Of a stretch of DNA of 45,025 nucleotides, positions 32,882 to 41,761 are shown one piece after another (positions within the stretch are counted from its first letter, which is position 1; each line of letters starts with the position of its first letter). The stretch is from contig JAPXLN010000013.1 of the NCBI GenBank assembly GCA_033809515.1, positions 1 through 45,025 on the forward strand, in the 5' to 3' direction. The stretch is from JAPXLN01 sp033809515 (GTDB lineage: Bacteria; Bacillota; Sulfobacillia; Fermentithermobacillales; Fermentithermobacillaceae). The notes under the pieces are model-generated. The model saw only the letters and a program-made list of their open reading frames with translations. It made no database searches and had not been told where the DNA came from. The translations under genes were made by a program, and so were the position numbers.

Positions 32882-33308
32882 TCTCCCTCCAATACCTGGT
32901 TCGGTTAAGAAGGCCAGACGCAAAGGGAAAGGCATTGGATCGGGCCTCGGGAAGACTGCCGGCCGTGGTCACAAAGGACAGAAATCAAGGTCCGGTGGAA
33001 CCAAGGGGCCTGGTTTTGAAGGCGGCCAGATGAAGCTCACCATGCGAGTGCCCAAGCGGGGGTTTCGCAACAGGTTCGGCTTTGTCTATGATTTGGTGAA
33101 CGTCAAGGATCTGGAGCGGTTTGACGACCATTCGGAAGTCGGTCCTGAGGTTCTCAAACAAACAGGTCTGCTAAGGCGAAACGCCCGGCACCTGAAGATC
33201 CTGGGCCAGGGAGAGCTTAGCAAAGCACTTACCGTCAAGGCGCATGCGTTCTCGGGCTCGGCGAGGGAGAAAATCGAGACAGCCGGTGGTAAGGCCGAGG
33301 TGATATAG
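32868..33308 (+). CDS. rplO: Large-subunit ribosomal protein uL15
   Basis: L15 is a late 50S assembly protein with a long basic glycine-rich extension. The 146-residue product has KGKGIGSGLGKTAGRGHKGQ near the N-terminus and GFEGGQMKLTMRVPKRGF. ATG 32868 lies inside the end of rpsE, after ATCGGAGG, suggesting coupled translation. Confidence 0.97.
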   Translation: MELYDLPPIPGSVKKARRKGKGIGSGLGKTAGRGHKGQKSRSGGTKGPGFEGGQMKLTMRVPKRGFRNRFGFVYDLVNVKDLERFDDHSEVGPEVLKQTGLLRRNARHLKILGQGELSKALTVKAHAFSGSAREKIETAGGKAEVI

Positions 33309-33309
33309 G

Positions 33310-34572
33310 ATGATCGGGACCCTGAAGAATGCCTGGCGAGTGCCGGACTTAAGACGCAGGATCCTTAATACAGTTGCCCTTCTTGTGGTGTTCCGAGCAG
33401 GCGTGGCTGTTCCGGTTCCGGGTGTAGTTCCTGAGATCATCCGGCAGCTCTTTGGGGAGGGTACCTTGTTTGCTTTCATGGACCTTTTCTCAGGGGGCGC
33501 CCTCAGGAACTACTCAGTGTTTGCTATGAGTATTTACCCGTACATCAACAGCTCAATCATCATGCAGCTCTTGCAGATGGTTATTCCCAAATGGGAAGAG
33601 ATGGCCAAGGATGAGGATGGACGCAAAACTCTTCAAAGCTACACCAGGTACGCAACGGTGATCCTGGCAGTTTTGCAGGCTACCGGCATGACAATGGCAA
33701 TTCGCGCCCAGGGCGCGCTGGTGTCCTCGTCTGTTTGGGTTCTGGCAGAGGCCGTCGTAAGCCTTACTGCCGGCACCGCCTTTCTGATGTGGCTTGGGGA
33801 GTTGATCACTGAAAAGGGAATTGGCAACGGGATTTCACTTTTCATTTTTGCCGGCATTATTAGCGGGATGCCCTCGGAGTTTTACAGGGTATACACTCTT
33901 TTGAAGCTTGGCGCTACCCGGTGGTATAATGCTGTGTTCCTTTTCGCTGTATCTTTGGCCACTATATTCCTGGTCATATGGATTACCGAAGGAGAGCGAA
34001 GGATACCGGTTCAGTATTCAAAGCGCGTTGTCGGGAGAAAGATGATGGGAGGGTATTCAACCCATATTCCTATTCGCATAAACCAGGCTGGGGTTGTTCC
34101 GGTCATCTTTGCATCTTCACTCCTGGCTTTTCCTGCGACTATAGCGTCGTTTATAAGAGCTCCTTGGGCTCAAAGGTTGGGCAACGTTTTCGACTACAGG
34201 CAGCCCTGGTATACAGCTCTTTACGCCGTTTTGATTTTCGGATTTACGTTTTTCTACACTGCCATGGTTTTCAATCCGCTGGATGTAGCGGATAACATGA
34301 GAAAGTACGGCGGTTTTGTCCCCGGCATAAGGCCCGGGAAGCCTACTGCCGATGTTATCTCAAGGATAGTCATGAGGATCACCGCTGTTGGCGCGCTATT
34401 TCTTGCAGGCATTGCAGTGCTGCCCAACATTATGATCCAGATCACCGGGCTCCCTGGATTTCAGGCCCTTGGAGGGACCGCCCTGTTGATTGTGGTCGGC
34501 GTTGCTCTTGAAACCATGAAGCAGATAGAAGCCCAGCTTGTCATGAGGAACTATCAGGGATTTCTAAGGTAG
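33310..34572 (+). CDS. secY: Preprotein translocase subunit SecY
   Basis: SecY is the channel of the Sec translocon in the cytoplasmic membrane. The 420-residue product has the ten hydrophobic segments expected, beginning RRRILNTVALLVVFRAGVAVPVPG, with NSSIIMQLLQ in TM2 and the cytoplasmic loops GERRIPVQYSKR and PGIRPGKPT. It starts one base after rplO ends. A partner secE is in this window at 4795. Confidence 0.97.
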   Translation: MIGTLKNAWRVPDLRRRILNTVALLVVFRAGVAVPVPGVVPEIIRQLFGEGTLFAFMDLFSGGALRNYSVFAMSIYPYINSSIIMQLLQMVIPKWEEMAKDEDGRKTLQSYTRYATVILAVLQATGMTMAIRAQGALVSSSVWVLAEAVVSLTAGTAFLMWLGELITEKGIGNGISLFIFAGIISGMPSEFYRVYTLLKLGATRWYNAVFLFAVSLATIFLVIWITEGERRIPVQYSKRVVGRKMMGGYSTHIPIRINQAGVVPVIFASSLLAFPATIASFIRAPWAQRLGNVFDYRQPWYTALYAVLIFGFTFFYTAMVFNPLDVADNMRKYGGFVPGIRPGKPTADVISRIVMRITAVGALFLAGIAVLPNIMIQITGLPGFQALGGTALLIVVGVALETMKQIEAQLVMRNYQGFLR

Positions 34573-34584
34573 GCGAGATTTGGA

Positions 34585-35244
34585 TTGAGGATTTTGCTGA
34601 TGGGGCCCCCGGGTTCAGGCAAAGGAACCCAAGCTAAGCTTTTGGCATCAAGGTACGGGATCATCCATCTAGCGCCGGGAGACATGTTCAGGCAGGAAGT
34701 GAAGTCCGGAACTGATCTAGGCAAGGTGGTTGGTGAGGTCATGGCCAGAGGTGAATTGGTCAGCGATGACATCACTGTCCGGATTATGGACAAGAAGCTC
34801 AAGTCGGGCGAAACCGGTCGGGGATTTGTGCTGGATGGGTTTCCCAGGAACATTGCTCAAGCTGAGGCGTTGGATCGGATGCTGGCGGAGATGGGTGCCA
34901 GGCTGGACCTGGTTCTCAACCTGGCCGTTTCCGAAGAAGAGATTCTTGCCCGTACACAGGCGAGACGCACATGCAGTAGGTGCGGCAGACCGTACAATCT
35001 GAAGGCATCACCGCCTGCGGTTGCCGGACGCTGCGACGTCTGTGGCGGTGAGTTGATCTTGCGTCCCGACGACAAAGACGAGGTCGTTTCCGAACGCATG
35101 AGAGTATACCGGCATCTTACTGAACCTGTTATAGAGCACTACGAGAAACAGGGTCTGGTTGTCTCCGTTGACGGCGCAAGAGACATTGACGGGGTTACGC
35201 AAGAGCTGGTCAGCATTATCGATGCCCGCAGGGTTACGGGTTAG
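34585..35244 (+). CDS. adk: Adenylate kinase, zinc-lid type
   Basis: Adk interconverts ATP+AMP and 2 ADP in the cytoplasm. The 219-residue product has the P-loop GPPGSGKGT (7-15), DGFPRN (84-89) and a zinc lid with C130, C133, C150 and C153. In the AMP site the nearly invariant STGD reads APGD (Ala30-Pro31), replacing a Thr that contacts AMP in characterised enzymes. It starts with TTG. Order secY-adk-map-infA is classic for Bacillota. Confidence 0.96.
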   Translation: MRILLMGPPGSGKGTQAKLLASRYGIIHLAPGDMFRQEVKSGTDLGKVVGEVMARGELVSDDITVRIMDKKLKSGETGRGFVLDGFPRNIAQAEALDRMLAEMGARLDLVLNLAVSEEEILARTQARRTCSRCGRPYNLKASPPAVAGRCDVCGGELILRPDDKDEVVSERMRVYRHLTEPVIEHYEKQGLVVSVDGARDIDGVTQELVSIIDARRVTG

Positions 35245-35249
35245 CTGAG

Positions 35250-36002
35250 ATGCCTAACATGATAGTACTCAAAAGCGACGGCGAGATTGAGATCATGGCT
35301 GAAGCAGGCAAAATTGCGGGTTCGTGTCTGAAAATGCTTGGACGGCTTGTCAGGCCGGGCGTGTCCACACGGGAGATCGATGCGGCTGCTGAGGCTTTTA
35401 TAAGGCAGGCCGGGGCCATCCCTACGTTTAAGGGCTATCAAGGATTTCCGGCATCAATATGTACCTCCGTTAATGAGGTGGTAGTTCACGGGATGCCGGG
35501 CGATGCAGTACTGGTCGAAGGAGATATTATAGCTATCGATGTAGGTGCGACTTACAAAGGGTTTGTTGGGGATACTGCGGCGACTTTTCCGGTCGGCCAG
35601 GTCTCTCCAGAGGCCGTGCGCCTGATGACCGTTACCAGAGACGCCTTGACCAAAGCTATTGATCTTGTCCGGGAGGGCGTAAGACTGGGCGATGTAGGGT
35701 GTACCATAGAGCAGTATGTTAGGAAGTACGGGTTTGGCGTTGTACGGGAGTATGCAGGGCACGGCGTGGGACGGCAAATGCATGAAAGCCCGAGCGTGCC
35801 AAATTACGGCCTTCCAGGGACAGGGCCGGTGTTGAGAAAAGGCATGGTTATAGCTATAGAGCCTATGGTGAACGCAGGCTGCGGTGAAGTGATTACCCTT
35901 GGTGATATGACGGTGGTCACCAAGGACGGAAGACTGTCTGCACACTTCGAGCATACAGTGGCCGTAACCGGAGAAGGGCCAAGATGTTTGACATTGGTAT
36001 AA
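35250..36002 (+). CDS. map: Methionine aminopeptidase type I
   Basis: Map removes the initiator methionine from new proteins. The 250-residue product has all five metal ligands Asp97, Asp108, His171, Glu204 and Glu235, and the substrate His80 (VVHGMP). ATG 35250 is five bases after adk; ATG 35259 is possible and neither has a strong ribosome-binding site. A KOW-domain gene that often follows map in Bacillus is absent. Confidence 0.96.
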   Translation: MPNMIVLKSDGEIEIMAEAGKIAGSCLKMLGRLVRPGVSTREIDAAAEAFIRQAGAIPTFKGYQGFPASICTSVNEVVVHGMPGDAVLVEGDIIAIDVGATYKGFVGDTAATFPVGQVSPEAVRLMTVTRDALTKAIDLVREGVRLGDVGCTIEQYVRKYGFGVVREYAGHGVGRQMHESPSVPNYGLPGTGPVLRKGMVIAIEPMVNAGCGEVITLGDMTVVTKDGRLSAHFEHTVAVTGEGPRCLTLV

Positions 36003-36051
36003 TCTGCCAGAGAGTGAAACACAATCCTGGTAGGACATGAGGGGGAATAAC

Positions 36052-36270
36052 ATGCCGAAGCAAGACAGCATTGAGGTCGAGGGCAGAGTCGTTGAGCCGC
36101 TTCCCAATGCCATGTTTCGGGTGGAGATCGAGGGGGGCCACAAAGTCCTAGCTCACATATCCGGGAAAATGCGCATCCATTTTATAAAAATACTTCAGGG
36201 TGACAGAGTTCTCGTTGAGTTGAGCCCTTACGATCTGACCCGCGGCAGGATAGTCCGTCGATTAAGATAA
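36052..36270 (+). CDS. infA: Translation initiation factor IF-1
   Basis: IF-1 occupies the 30S A site during initiation. The 72-residue OB-fold product has IEVEGRVVEPLPNAMFRVEI and ELSPYDLTRGRIVRRLR. ATG 36052 is preceded by GAGGGGGA. Length matches the family exactly. Confidence 0.97.
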   Translation: MPKQDSIEVEGRVVEPLPNAMFRVEIEGGHKVLAHISGKMRIHFIKILQGDRVLVELSPYDLTRGRIVRRLR

Positions 36271-36306
36271 GGGACAGGGGAATTTCCCGTAAAGGGGGTC
36301 TTTTTA

Positions 36307-36420
36307 GTGAAGGTAAGACCTTCAGTAAAGAGAATGTGCGAAAAATGCCGGGTGATCAGGCGTCATGGCAGAGTCATGGTGCTGTGCCCGAATCCTAAAC
36401 ACAAGCAGAAGCAAGGTTGA
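36307..36420 (+). CDS. rpmJ: Large-subunit ribosomal protein bL36, zinc form
   Basis: A 37-residue protein starting MKVRPSVKRMCEKCRVIRRH with zinc ligands C11, C14, C27 and His32 (CPNPKHKQKQG end). GTG start about nine bases after AAAGGGGG. Between infA and rpsM as usual. Confidence 0.97.
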   Translation: MKVRPSVKRMCEKCRVIRRHGRVMVLCPNPKHKQKQG

Positions 36421-36435
36421 CCAGGAGGTGACGTG

Positions 36436-36807
36436 ATGGCTCGTATTTCGGGAGTGGACTTGCCCAGAGACAAGAGAGTAGAAGCAGCGCTTCCCCGAAT
36501 CTACGGGATAGGTCGTTTTAGATCCAGGGAGATACTCATGGAAACGGGAGTCAACCCGGATACTCGCGTGAGGGACCTTACCGAGGAGGAAGTAGCTCGC
36601 ATAAGGGATTTTATTGACAGAAACTACAAGGTTGAAGGAGACCTCCGGACGGAGACCCAGCTCAACATTAAGAGGCTTATTGACCTGGGGACTTACCGGG
36701 GACTCCGGCATCGCAGAGGGCTCCCTGTTCATGGCCAGAGGACGCAGACCAACGCCCGAACCAGGAAAGGACGCCCCAAGACGGTGGGCATTAGGAGAAA
36801 GAAGTAG
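36436..36807 (+). CDS. rpsM: Small-subunit ribosomal protein uS13
   Basis: S13 contacts P-site tRNA and forms intersubunit bridges. The 123-residue product begins MARISGVDLPRDKRVE and ends HGQRTQTNARTRKGRPKTVG plus a basic tail. ATG 36436 follows AGGAGGTG; the GTG one codon before is too close to that site. Confidence 0.97.
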   Translation: MARISGVDLPRDKRVEAALPRIYGIGRFRSREILMETGVNPDTRVRDLTEEEVARIRDFIDRNYKVEGDLRTETQLNIKRLIDLGTYRGLRHRRGLPVHGQRTQTNARTRKGRPKTVGIRRKK

Positions 36808-36827
36808 GGAAAGGAGGCGGGACTTAC

Positions 36828-37217
36828 TTGGCTAAGAGAAGAGAGCGACCGAGAAGAAAAGAAAGACGGGTTATTGAAAAGGGAATCGCTCATATCAAGT
36901 CTACTTTTAACAACACCATGGTGACCATTACGGACACTCAGGGAGCAGGTGTCTCCTGGTCGTCCGCAGGCAAGCAGGGTTTCAAAGGGTCGAGGAAGAG
37001 CACACCGTTTGCGGCTCAAATGGCCGCTGAGGTAGCGGCGAAAACCGCAATCGACCAGGGGATGAGGGAAGTCGAAGTCATGGTTAAGGGTCCTGGCTCA
37101 GGCAGAGAGGCTGCCATACGAGCCCTTCAGGCAGCCGGGCTGGAAGTGACCGTGATCAAAGACGTTACCCCGGTCCCGCACAACGGATGCCGGCCGCCGA
37201 AAAGGCGCCGGGTATGA
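36828..37217 (+). CDS. rpsK: Small-subunit ribosomal protein uS11
   Basis: S11 is on the 30S platform near the E-site codon. The 129-residue product has GIAHIKSTFNNTMVTITD and ends DVTPVPHNGCRPPKRRRV, the family signature. TTG start after AAGGAGGCGG. Confidence 0.97.
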   Translation: MAKRRERPRRKERRVIEKGIAHIKSTFNNTMVTITDTQGAGVSWSSAGKQGFKGSRKSTPFAAQMAAEVAAKTAIDQGMREVEVMVKGPGSGREAAIRALQAAGLEVTVIKDVTPVPHNGCRPPKRRRV

Positions 37218-37229
37218 GGGAGGCCCACA

Positions 37230-37850
37230 ATGGCTAGGTATACAGATGCATCTTGCAGGTTGTGCAGGAGAGAAGGTCAAAAGCTTTACCTGAAGGGTGA
37301 CAAGTGCTTTACGAAATGCACTTTTGAGAAGAGGCAAAGTCCTCCGGGAATGCACAGCCGGTTGAGGAGACCCAGCGAATACGGCCTGCAGCTTAGGGAA
37401 AAGCAGAAGGCCAAGCGGTTTTACGGAGTTGGCGAAAAGCAGTTCCGGGGCTACTTTAACAAGGCCATCAAGACCCGCGGTGTCACCGGTATGACCCTTT
37501 TGACCCTTCTTGAGAGGCGCCTTGATAACGTAGTCTACCGGGCCGGGTTCGCAAGATCCAGAGCAGAAGCTCGTCAGATTATCGGGCACGGTCATGTTGA
37601 CGTTAACGGCAGGAAGGTGGACATACCATCGTTTATGGTCTCGGTTGGCGACGAGGTGAGACTCCGCCCCAGGGCGCTGAAATTGGACCGGTTTAAAGCT
37701 ATGGCGGAGTCCTTAGGCCAACATACAGCTCCTGCGTGGATGTCACTGGACGCTCCAAACTGGAAGGTAACTATCCTTCGCATGCCTGAGCGAGACGAGG
37801 TCGATGTTCCTGTGGACGAGCGTCTGATAGTCGAGCTGTATTCTAAGTAG
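37230..37850 (+). CDS. rpsD: Small-subunit ribosomal protein uS4, cysteine-containing
   Basis: S4 is a primary 16S rRNA binder and mRNA helicase component. The 206-residue product has an N-terminal zinc-type cluster C9, C12, C26 and C30 (the last spacing CxxxC is one shorter than the CxxxxC I know from Thermus) and the S4 RNA-binding domain (RLDNVVYRAGFARSRAEARQ). Placed between rpsK and rpoA as expected. Confidence 0.96.
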   Translation: MARYTDASCRLCRREGQKLYLKGDKCFTKCTFEKRQSPPGMHSRLRRPSEYGLQLREKQKAKRFYGVGEKQFRGYFNKAIKTRGVTGMTLLTLLERRLDNVVYRAGFARSRAEARQIIGHGHVDVNGRKVDIPSFMVSVGDEVRLRPRALKLDRFKAMAESLGQHTAPAWMSLDAPNWKVTILRMPERDEVDVPVDERLIVELYSK

Positions 37851-37891
37851 CTCGCCCCGAAAAGCCTTGAACTGAAGGGGGCTCATAAAGA

Positions 37892-38842
37892 GTGTTTAAT
37901 GACATCGAGCCAAGAGTGCAATGCGAGGAGATCTCACCGGATAGGAAATACGGAAGGTTTGTGGTTGAGCCTTTGGAGGAGGGCTATGGAGTAACCATAG
38001 GCAACTCGCTCCGGAGGGTGCTTTTGTCATCCCTGTCTGGCGCTGCGGTGACCCGGCTGAGCATCGAAGGGGTTCTCCACGAGTTTTCGACAATCCCTGA
38101 AGTTCGGGAGGATGTCACTGACATAATCCTGAACATTAAGTCGCTGGTGGTTAAGAGTCACAGCCCTGGTCCGAAGATCGCTAGAATCGAGGTAGAGGGA
38201 CCCGCAGTGGTCACAGCCAATGACATTGTGGTTGACCCCGATGTTGATGTTGTAAACCCGGACCTTCACATAGCTGAGCTGGGTGGGGGCGGCCGTCTGT
38301 ACATGGAGCTGACTATCGAAGAAGGCAGGGGTTACGTAACCGCCGAGGGCAACAAGGCGGCAAACCAGCCCATAGGGGTCATAGCCATAGACTCAAGGTT
38401 CACTCCTGTGACAAAAGTCAACTACCGGGTGGAGGACACCAGAGTAGGGCAAAGGACAGACTACGATAAGCTCATACTGGAGATCTGGACTGATGGTAGC
38501 ATTCGACCGGAAGAGGCTCTTGAGAAGTCTGCTGCCATTTTGATTGAGCACTTCGACATGTTCAAAAACCTTACAGCCATGTTATTGGAGGACGATGAGC
38601 CCGAAGAGCCGAGCGAGAAGTCTGAACTTGACAGAGTGCTGGAGACACCTGTTGAGGAACTTGAACTCTCTATGAGGTCTTTCAACTGTCTAAAGAGAGC
38701 GGGAATCAACACTGTGGGTGAGCTGATCCAGAAGACCGAACAAGAGATCTCCAAAGTACGAAACATGGGCAAGAAGTCCCTGGAGGAAGTAAGGAACAAG
38801 CTGGCCGAGATGGGACTGGCTTTTCGCCCGGACGAAGAGTAA
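37892..38842 (+). CDS. rpoA: RNA polymerase alpha subunit
   Basis: Alpha dimerizes to scaffold RNA polymerase and contacts UP elements and activators. The 316-residue product has the N-terminal dimerization domain (GRFVVEPLEEGYGVTIGNSL) and the C-terminal domain with SMRSFNCLKRAGINTVGEL and RNMGKKSLEEVRNKL. GTG start; the ribosome-binding site AAGGGGG is somewhat distant (about 11 bases). Confidence 0.97.
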   Translation: MFNDIEPRVQCEEISPDRKYGRFVVEPLEEGYGVTIGNSLRRVLLSSLSGAAVTRLSIEGVLHEFSTIPEVREDVTDIILNIKSLVVKSHSPGPKIARIEVEGPAVVTANDIVVDPDVDVVNPDLHIAELGGGGRLYMELTIEEGRGYVTAEGNKAANQPIGVIAIDSRFTPVTKVNYRVEDTRVGQRTDYDKLILEIWTDGSIRPEEALEKSAAILIEHFDMFKNLTAMLLEDDEPEEPSEKSELDRVLETPVEELELSMRSFNCLKRAGINTVGELIQKTEQEISKVRNMGKKSLEEVRNKLAEMGLAFRPDEE

Positions 38843-38855
38843 GGAGGAAGGGGAG

Positions 38856-39206
38856 TTGGCTTACTCACGATTTGATAGGCCGTCAGCGCAGCGAAAGGCA
38901 CTCCTGCGCGGACTGGTGACATCGCTTTTGGAGCATGAGCGGATTGAGACTACTTTGACCAAGGCTAAGGAAACTCAATCTATTGCAGAGAAGATGATAA
39001 GTCTGGCTAAGGAGGACGACCTTGCTGCACGACGGAGGGCCCTGGCGTACCTAACCAGCGAGGACGTGGTCAAGAAACTGTTTGACACCCTTGGCCCGCG
39101 ATATGCCCACCGGCATGGCGGGTATACCCGGATATTGGAGACCTATCAGAGGCGCGGTGACGGGGCCCCCATGGCAATACTTGAGCTCGTTAAGCCCGGG
39201 CAGTAG
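38856..39206 (+). CDS. rplQ: Large-subunit ribosomal protein bL17
   Basis: L17 lies near the tunnel exit. The 116-residue product has AQRKALLRGLVTSLLEHERI and GGYTRILETYQRRGDGAPMA. TTG start after AAGGAGGAAGGGG. Ends the alpha group; ecfA1 follows after 12 bases without a visible terminator. Confidence 0.97.
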   Translation: MAYSRFDRPSAQRKALLRGLVTSLLEHERIETTLTKAKETQSIAEKMISLAKEDDLAARRRALAYLTSEDVVKKLFDTLGPRYAHRHGGYTRILETYQRRGDGAPMAILELVKPGQ

Positions 39207-39218
39207 AGAAGGTCGCAA

Positions 39219-40076
39219 ATGGGTGAGGAGCAAAGAAGCATCTGGACGGACGACCTGCATTACCGGTATGAAACCGCCGAGGACCAGGGGATAGTTGCCC
39301 TTGACGGGGTAAGCATAAAAGTCCTTCGAGGCGAATTTGTGGCCATTATCGGTCCCAACGGGTCCGGCAAGTCTACACTGGCCAAGCACTTCAACGCCTT
39401 GCTCTTGCCGTCATCCGGTGATGTGACGGTTTTGGGTATGAACACCAAGAACGCCTCGCATACCTGGGATATCAGGAGGAACGCGGGCATGGTGTTTCAG
39501 AACCCTGATAATCAGATAGTCGCAACCATTGTTGAAGAGGATGTGGCTTTTGGTCCTGAGAACCTTGGGATGAAGCCCTCTGACATTAGAAGGAGGGTCA
39601 CCGAGTCTCTGGAGCAAGTGGGAATGCTGTCGTTTCGGCGGCACGCCCCGCATCTTCTCTCAGGGGGGCAAAAGCAAAGGGTGGCCATAGCAGGGATTCT
39701 CGCCATGAGTCCCAGCTGTATCATATTGGACGAGCCTACTGCGATGCTGGACCCAAGGGGGCGCCAGGAGGTAATGGAGGCGGTAGACGAGCTTAACAAG
39801 AAGCACGGTATAACCATAGTTCACATTACCCACTACATGGATGAGGCGCTTTATGCTGACAGGGTATTGGTTATGGATGAGGGTAAGGTGGTCATGGAAG
39901 GGCCGCCGGGCAAGGTGTTTGAGGAAAGAGATAAGCTCCGGGCTCTCGGGCTGGACGTGCCTCCCCTTGGCAGTCTTATTGAGCTTTTGGCCAGGTCAGG
40001 GCTGAACGTCAAACCCGATGCCTTAAGGGCAGAAGAACTGGTGGATGAGCTATGCCGGTTGAAGTCAGGGAACTGA
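39219..40076 (+). CDS. ecfA1: ECF transporter ATPase EcfA1
   Basis: One of two ATPases powering energy-coupling-factor vitamin and metal-ion uptake with EcfT and interchangeable S components. The 285-residue product has Walker A GPNGSGKST (45-53), Q-loop VFQNPDNQ, signature LLSGGQKQR (145-153), Walker B CIILDEPTAMLDP and switch His in VHITHYMDEA. Overlaps ecfA2 by 25 bases. No S-component gene is nearby, as usual for group II ECF systems. Confidence 0.95.
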   Translation: MGEEQRSIWTDDLHYRYETAEDQGIVALDGVSIKVLRGEFVAIIGPNGSGKSTLAKHFNALLLPSSGDVTVLGMNTKNASHTWDIRRNAGMVFQNPDNQIVATIVEEDVAFGPENLGMKPSDIRRRVTESLEQVGMLSFRRHAPHLLSGGQKQRVAIAGILAMSPSCIILDEPTAMLDPRGRQEVMEAVDELNKKHGITIVHITHYMDEALYADRVLVMDEGKVVMEGPPGKVFEERDKLRALGLDVPPLGSLIELLARSGLNVKPDALRAEELVDELCRLKSGN

Positions 40077-40918
40077 CCCATACGTACAACCGGGGGACTC
40101 CCCAGGAGATGACGGCGCTTGCCGGCGTTTCGCTGAAGATCCCCGACGGGCAGTTTGTTGGGCTTATCGGACCTACCGGGTCTGGCAAGTCTACGCTTAT
40201 TCAGCATTTTAACGGGCTTCTTAAGCCTACCTCCGGGCAGGTTCTCGTTGACGAGAAGGACATATGGGGGAAGGAAGTAAGCCTTAAACAGCTGAGACAG
40301 AAGGTCGGGTTGGTCTTTCAATATCCTGAACAGCAGGTGTTTGAAGAGACCGTAGCTGAAGATATTGCCTTTGGACCAAGGAATTTGGGGCTTGCTGAAA
40401 AGGAAGTCAGGGAGAGGGTTGAGTCTGCCAGACGGATGGTAGGACTTACGAAGGAGCTCCTTTCTCGTTCTCCTTTTGAGCTTTCCGGGGGGCAGCTTCG
40501 CCGGGTAGCTATAGCCGGAGTTGTGGCCATGAACCCGCAGGTTCTGATCCTTGACGAGCCTGCTGCGGGCCTGGACCCCAGGGGTCGAGATGACATACTG
40601 GGAAACATTCGAAAAATGCACAGCACGGGCATGACCGTTATCCTGGTATCTCACAACATGGAGGACGTATCAAGGCTCTGTGAGCGCATCCTGGTATTGG
40701 AGAAAGGCAAACTGGTGGCAGACGGGTCGCCCCGGGAAGTGTTCACACAGGTGGATCTTCTGATGCAAGCGGGTCTGCATCCGCCGGAAGTAGTCCTTCT
40801 CATGCAGGGACTGAGGAGGAGAGGGTGGAATGTGCGCGAGGATGTTCTCAGCGCCGGAGAAGCCTACGAAGAGATAATGCGGGAACTTAAGAGCGGCGAG
40901 GTGAGCAAGGCTTTATGA
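40052..40918 (+). CDS. ecfA2: ECF transporter ATPase EcfA2
   Basis: The second ATPase of the ECF module; 288 residues with Walker A GPTGSGKST (40-48), Q-loop VFQYPEQQ, signature ELSGGQLRR, Walker B VLILDEPAAGLDP and VSHNMEDV. It pairs with EcfA1 on the two coupling helices of EcfT. Its stop overlaps the ecfT ATG by four bases. Confidence 0.95.
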   Translation: MPVEVRELTHTYNRGTPQEMTALAGVSLKIPDGQFVGLIGPTGSGKSTLIQHFNGLLKPTSGQVLVDEKDIWGKEVSLKQLRQKVGLVFQYPEQQVFEETVAEDIAFGPRNLGLAEKEVRERVESARRMVGLTKELLSRSPFELSGGQLRRVAIAGVVAMNPQVLILDEPAAGLDPRGRDDILGNIRKMHSTGMTVILVSHNMEDVSRLCERILVLEKGKLVADGSPREVFTQVDLLMQAGLHPPEVVLLMQGLRRRGWNVREDVLSAGEAYEEIMRELKSGEVSKAL

Positions 40919-41742
40919 TATCCAGCGGCGCTGTTTTGGGGCAGTACTATCCAGCCGACTCGCTGGTTCATGCCATGGATCCAAGGGCAAAGATAGCTAT
41001 TTCGGTAGCTTTCATGGTTATCTTATTTGTGGGCAACAACTTCCAGGCATTCTTGATCATGGGATTGTTTGCGCTGGCTGCGGCAGCTCTATCCAGGGTT
41101 CCCTGGAGGCTGCTTGTAAGAGGGCTCAAGCCCATTGTGTTCATAATGGGCTTCACCATGGGTTTTCACCTCTTCCTTACGCCGGGACCGACCCTTTTCA
41201 AGCTGGGTCCCCTGACTGCTACCTGGGCGGGTCTCATTCAGGGTCTTTTTATAGGCGTACGTCTGATCATCCTGATAATGTTTACTTCGCTCTTGACTCT
41301 CACAACGTCTCCTATAGAGCTTACTGACGGTCTGGAGGATCTTCTGAATCCGTTCGCCAGGTTCGGTATTCCCGCTCATGAACTCGCCATGATGATGACC
41401 ATCGCTCTCCGTTTCATCCCAACTCTTCTGGAGGAGGCAGAACGGATTATGAAGGCCCAAATGGCAAGAGGCGCCGACTTCGAGTCCGGCAACGTTGTGA
41501 AACGGGCAAAGAGTTTGGTGCCTCTCCTGGTGCCCCTCTTCGTCAGCGCTTTTAGGCGGGCAGACGATCTGGCAATGGCCATGGAGGCCAGGTGCTACCG
41601 GGGAGGCGAGGGACGAACCCGCATGCGTGAACTGCACATGGCTTTCAGGGATTATGCAGCCCTGGCATTGGTGGGGATCATCTGCGTGTTGGTGCTGTAC
41701 GCCAGGACCATGTTCGGGCCTGTGATCTCCCGTCCCTTGTAG
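40915..41742 (+). CDS. ecfT: ECF transporter transmembrane protein EcfT
   Basis: Membrane scaffold joining the ATPases to S components. The 275-residue product has several hydrophobic segments (about 25-65, 80-100, 110-130, 240-265) and the two coupling motifs MARGADFE and MEARCYRGG, the Ala-Arg signatures of the family. Forms an operon with ecfA1A2 and truA. Confidence 0.94.
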   Translation: MISSGAVLGQYYPADSLVHAMDPRAKIAISVAFMVILFVGNNFQAFLIMGLFALAAAALSRVPWRLLVRGLKPIVFIMGFTMGFHLFLTPGPTLFKLGPLTATWAGLIQGLFIGVRLIILIMFTSLLTLTTSPIELTDGLEDLLNPFARFGIPAHELAMMMTIALRFIPTLLEEAERIMKAQMARGADFESGNVVKRAKSLVPLLVPLFVSAFRRADDLAMAMEARCYRGGEGRTRMRELHMAFRDYAALALVGIICVLVLYARTMFGPVISRPL

Positions 41743-41761
41743 TATGGGGAGTGGCTGTGCA

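Noticed and set aside
32868..33310. Hidden rpmD in another frame around rpsE/rplO/secY
   Set aside because: The genes overlap or touch, and no frame encodes an L30-like sequence.
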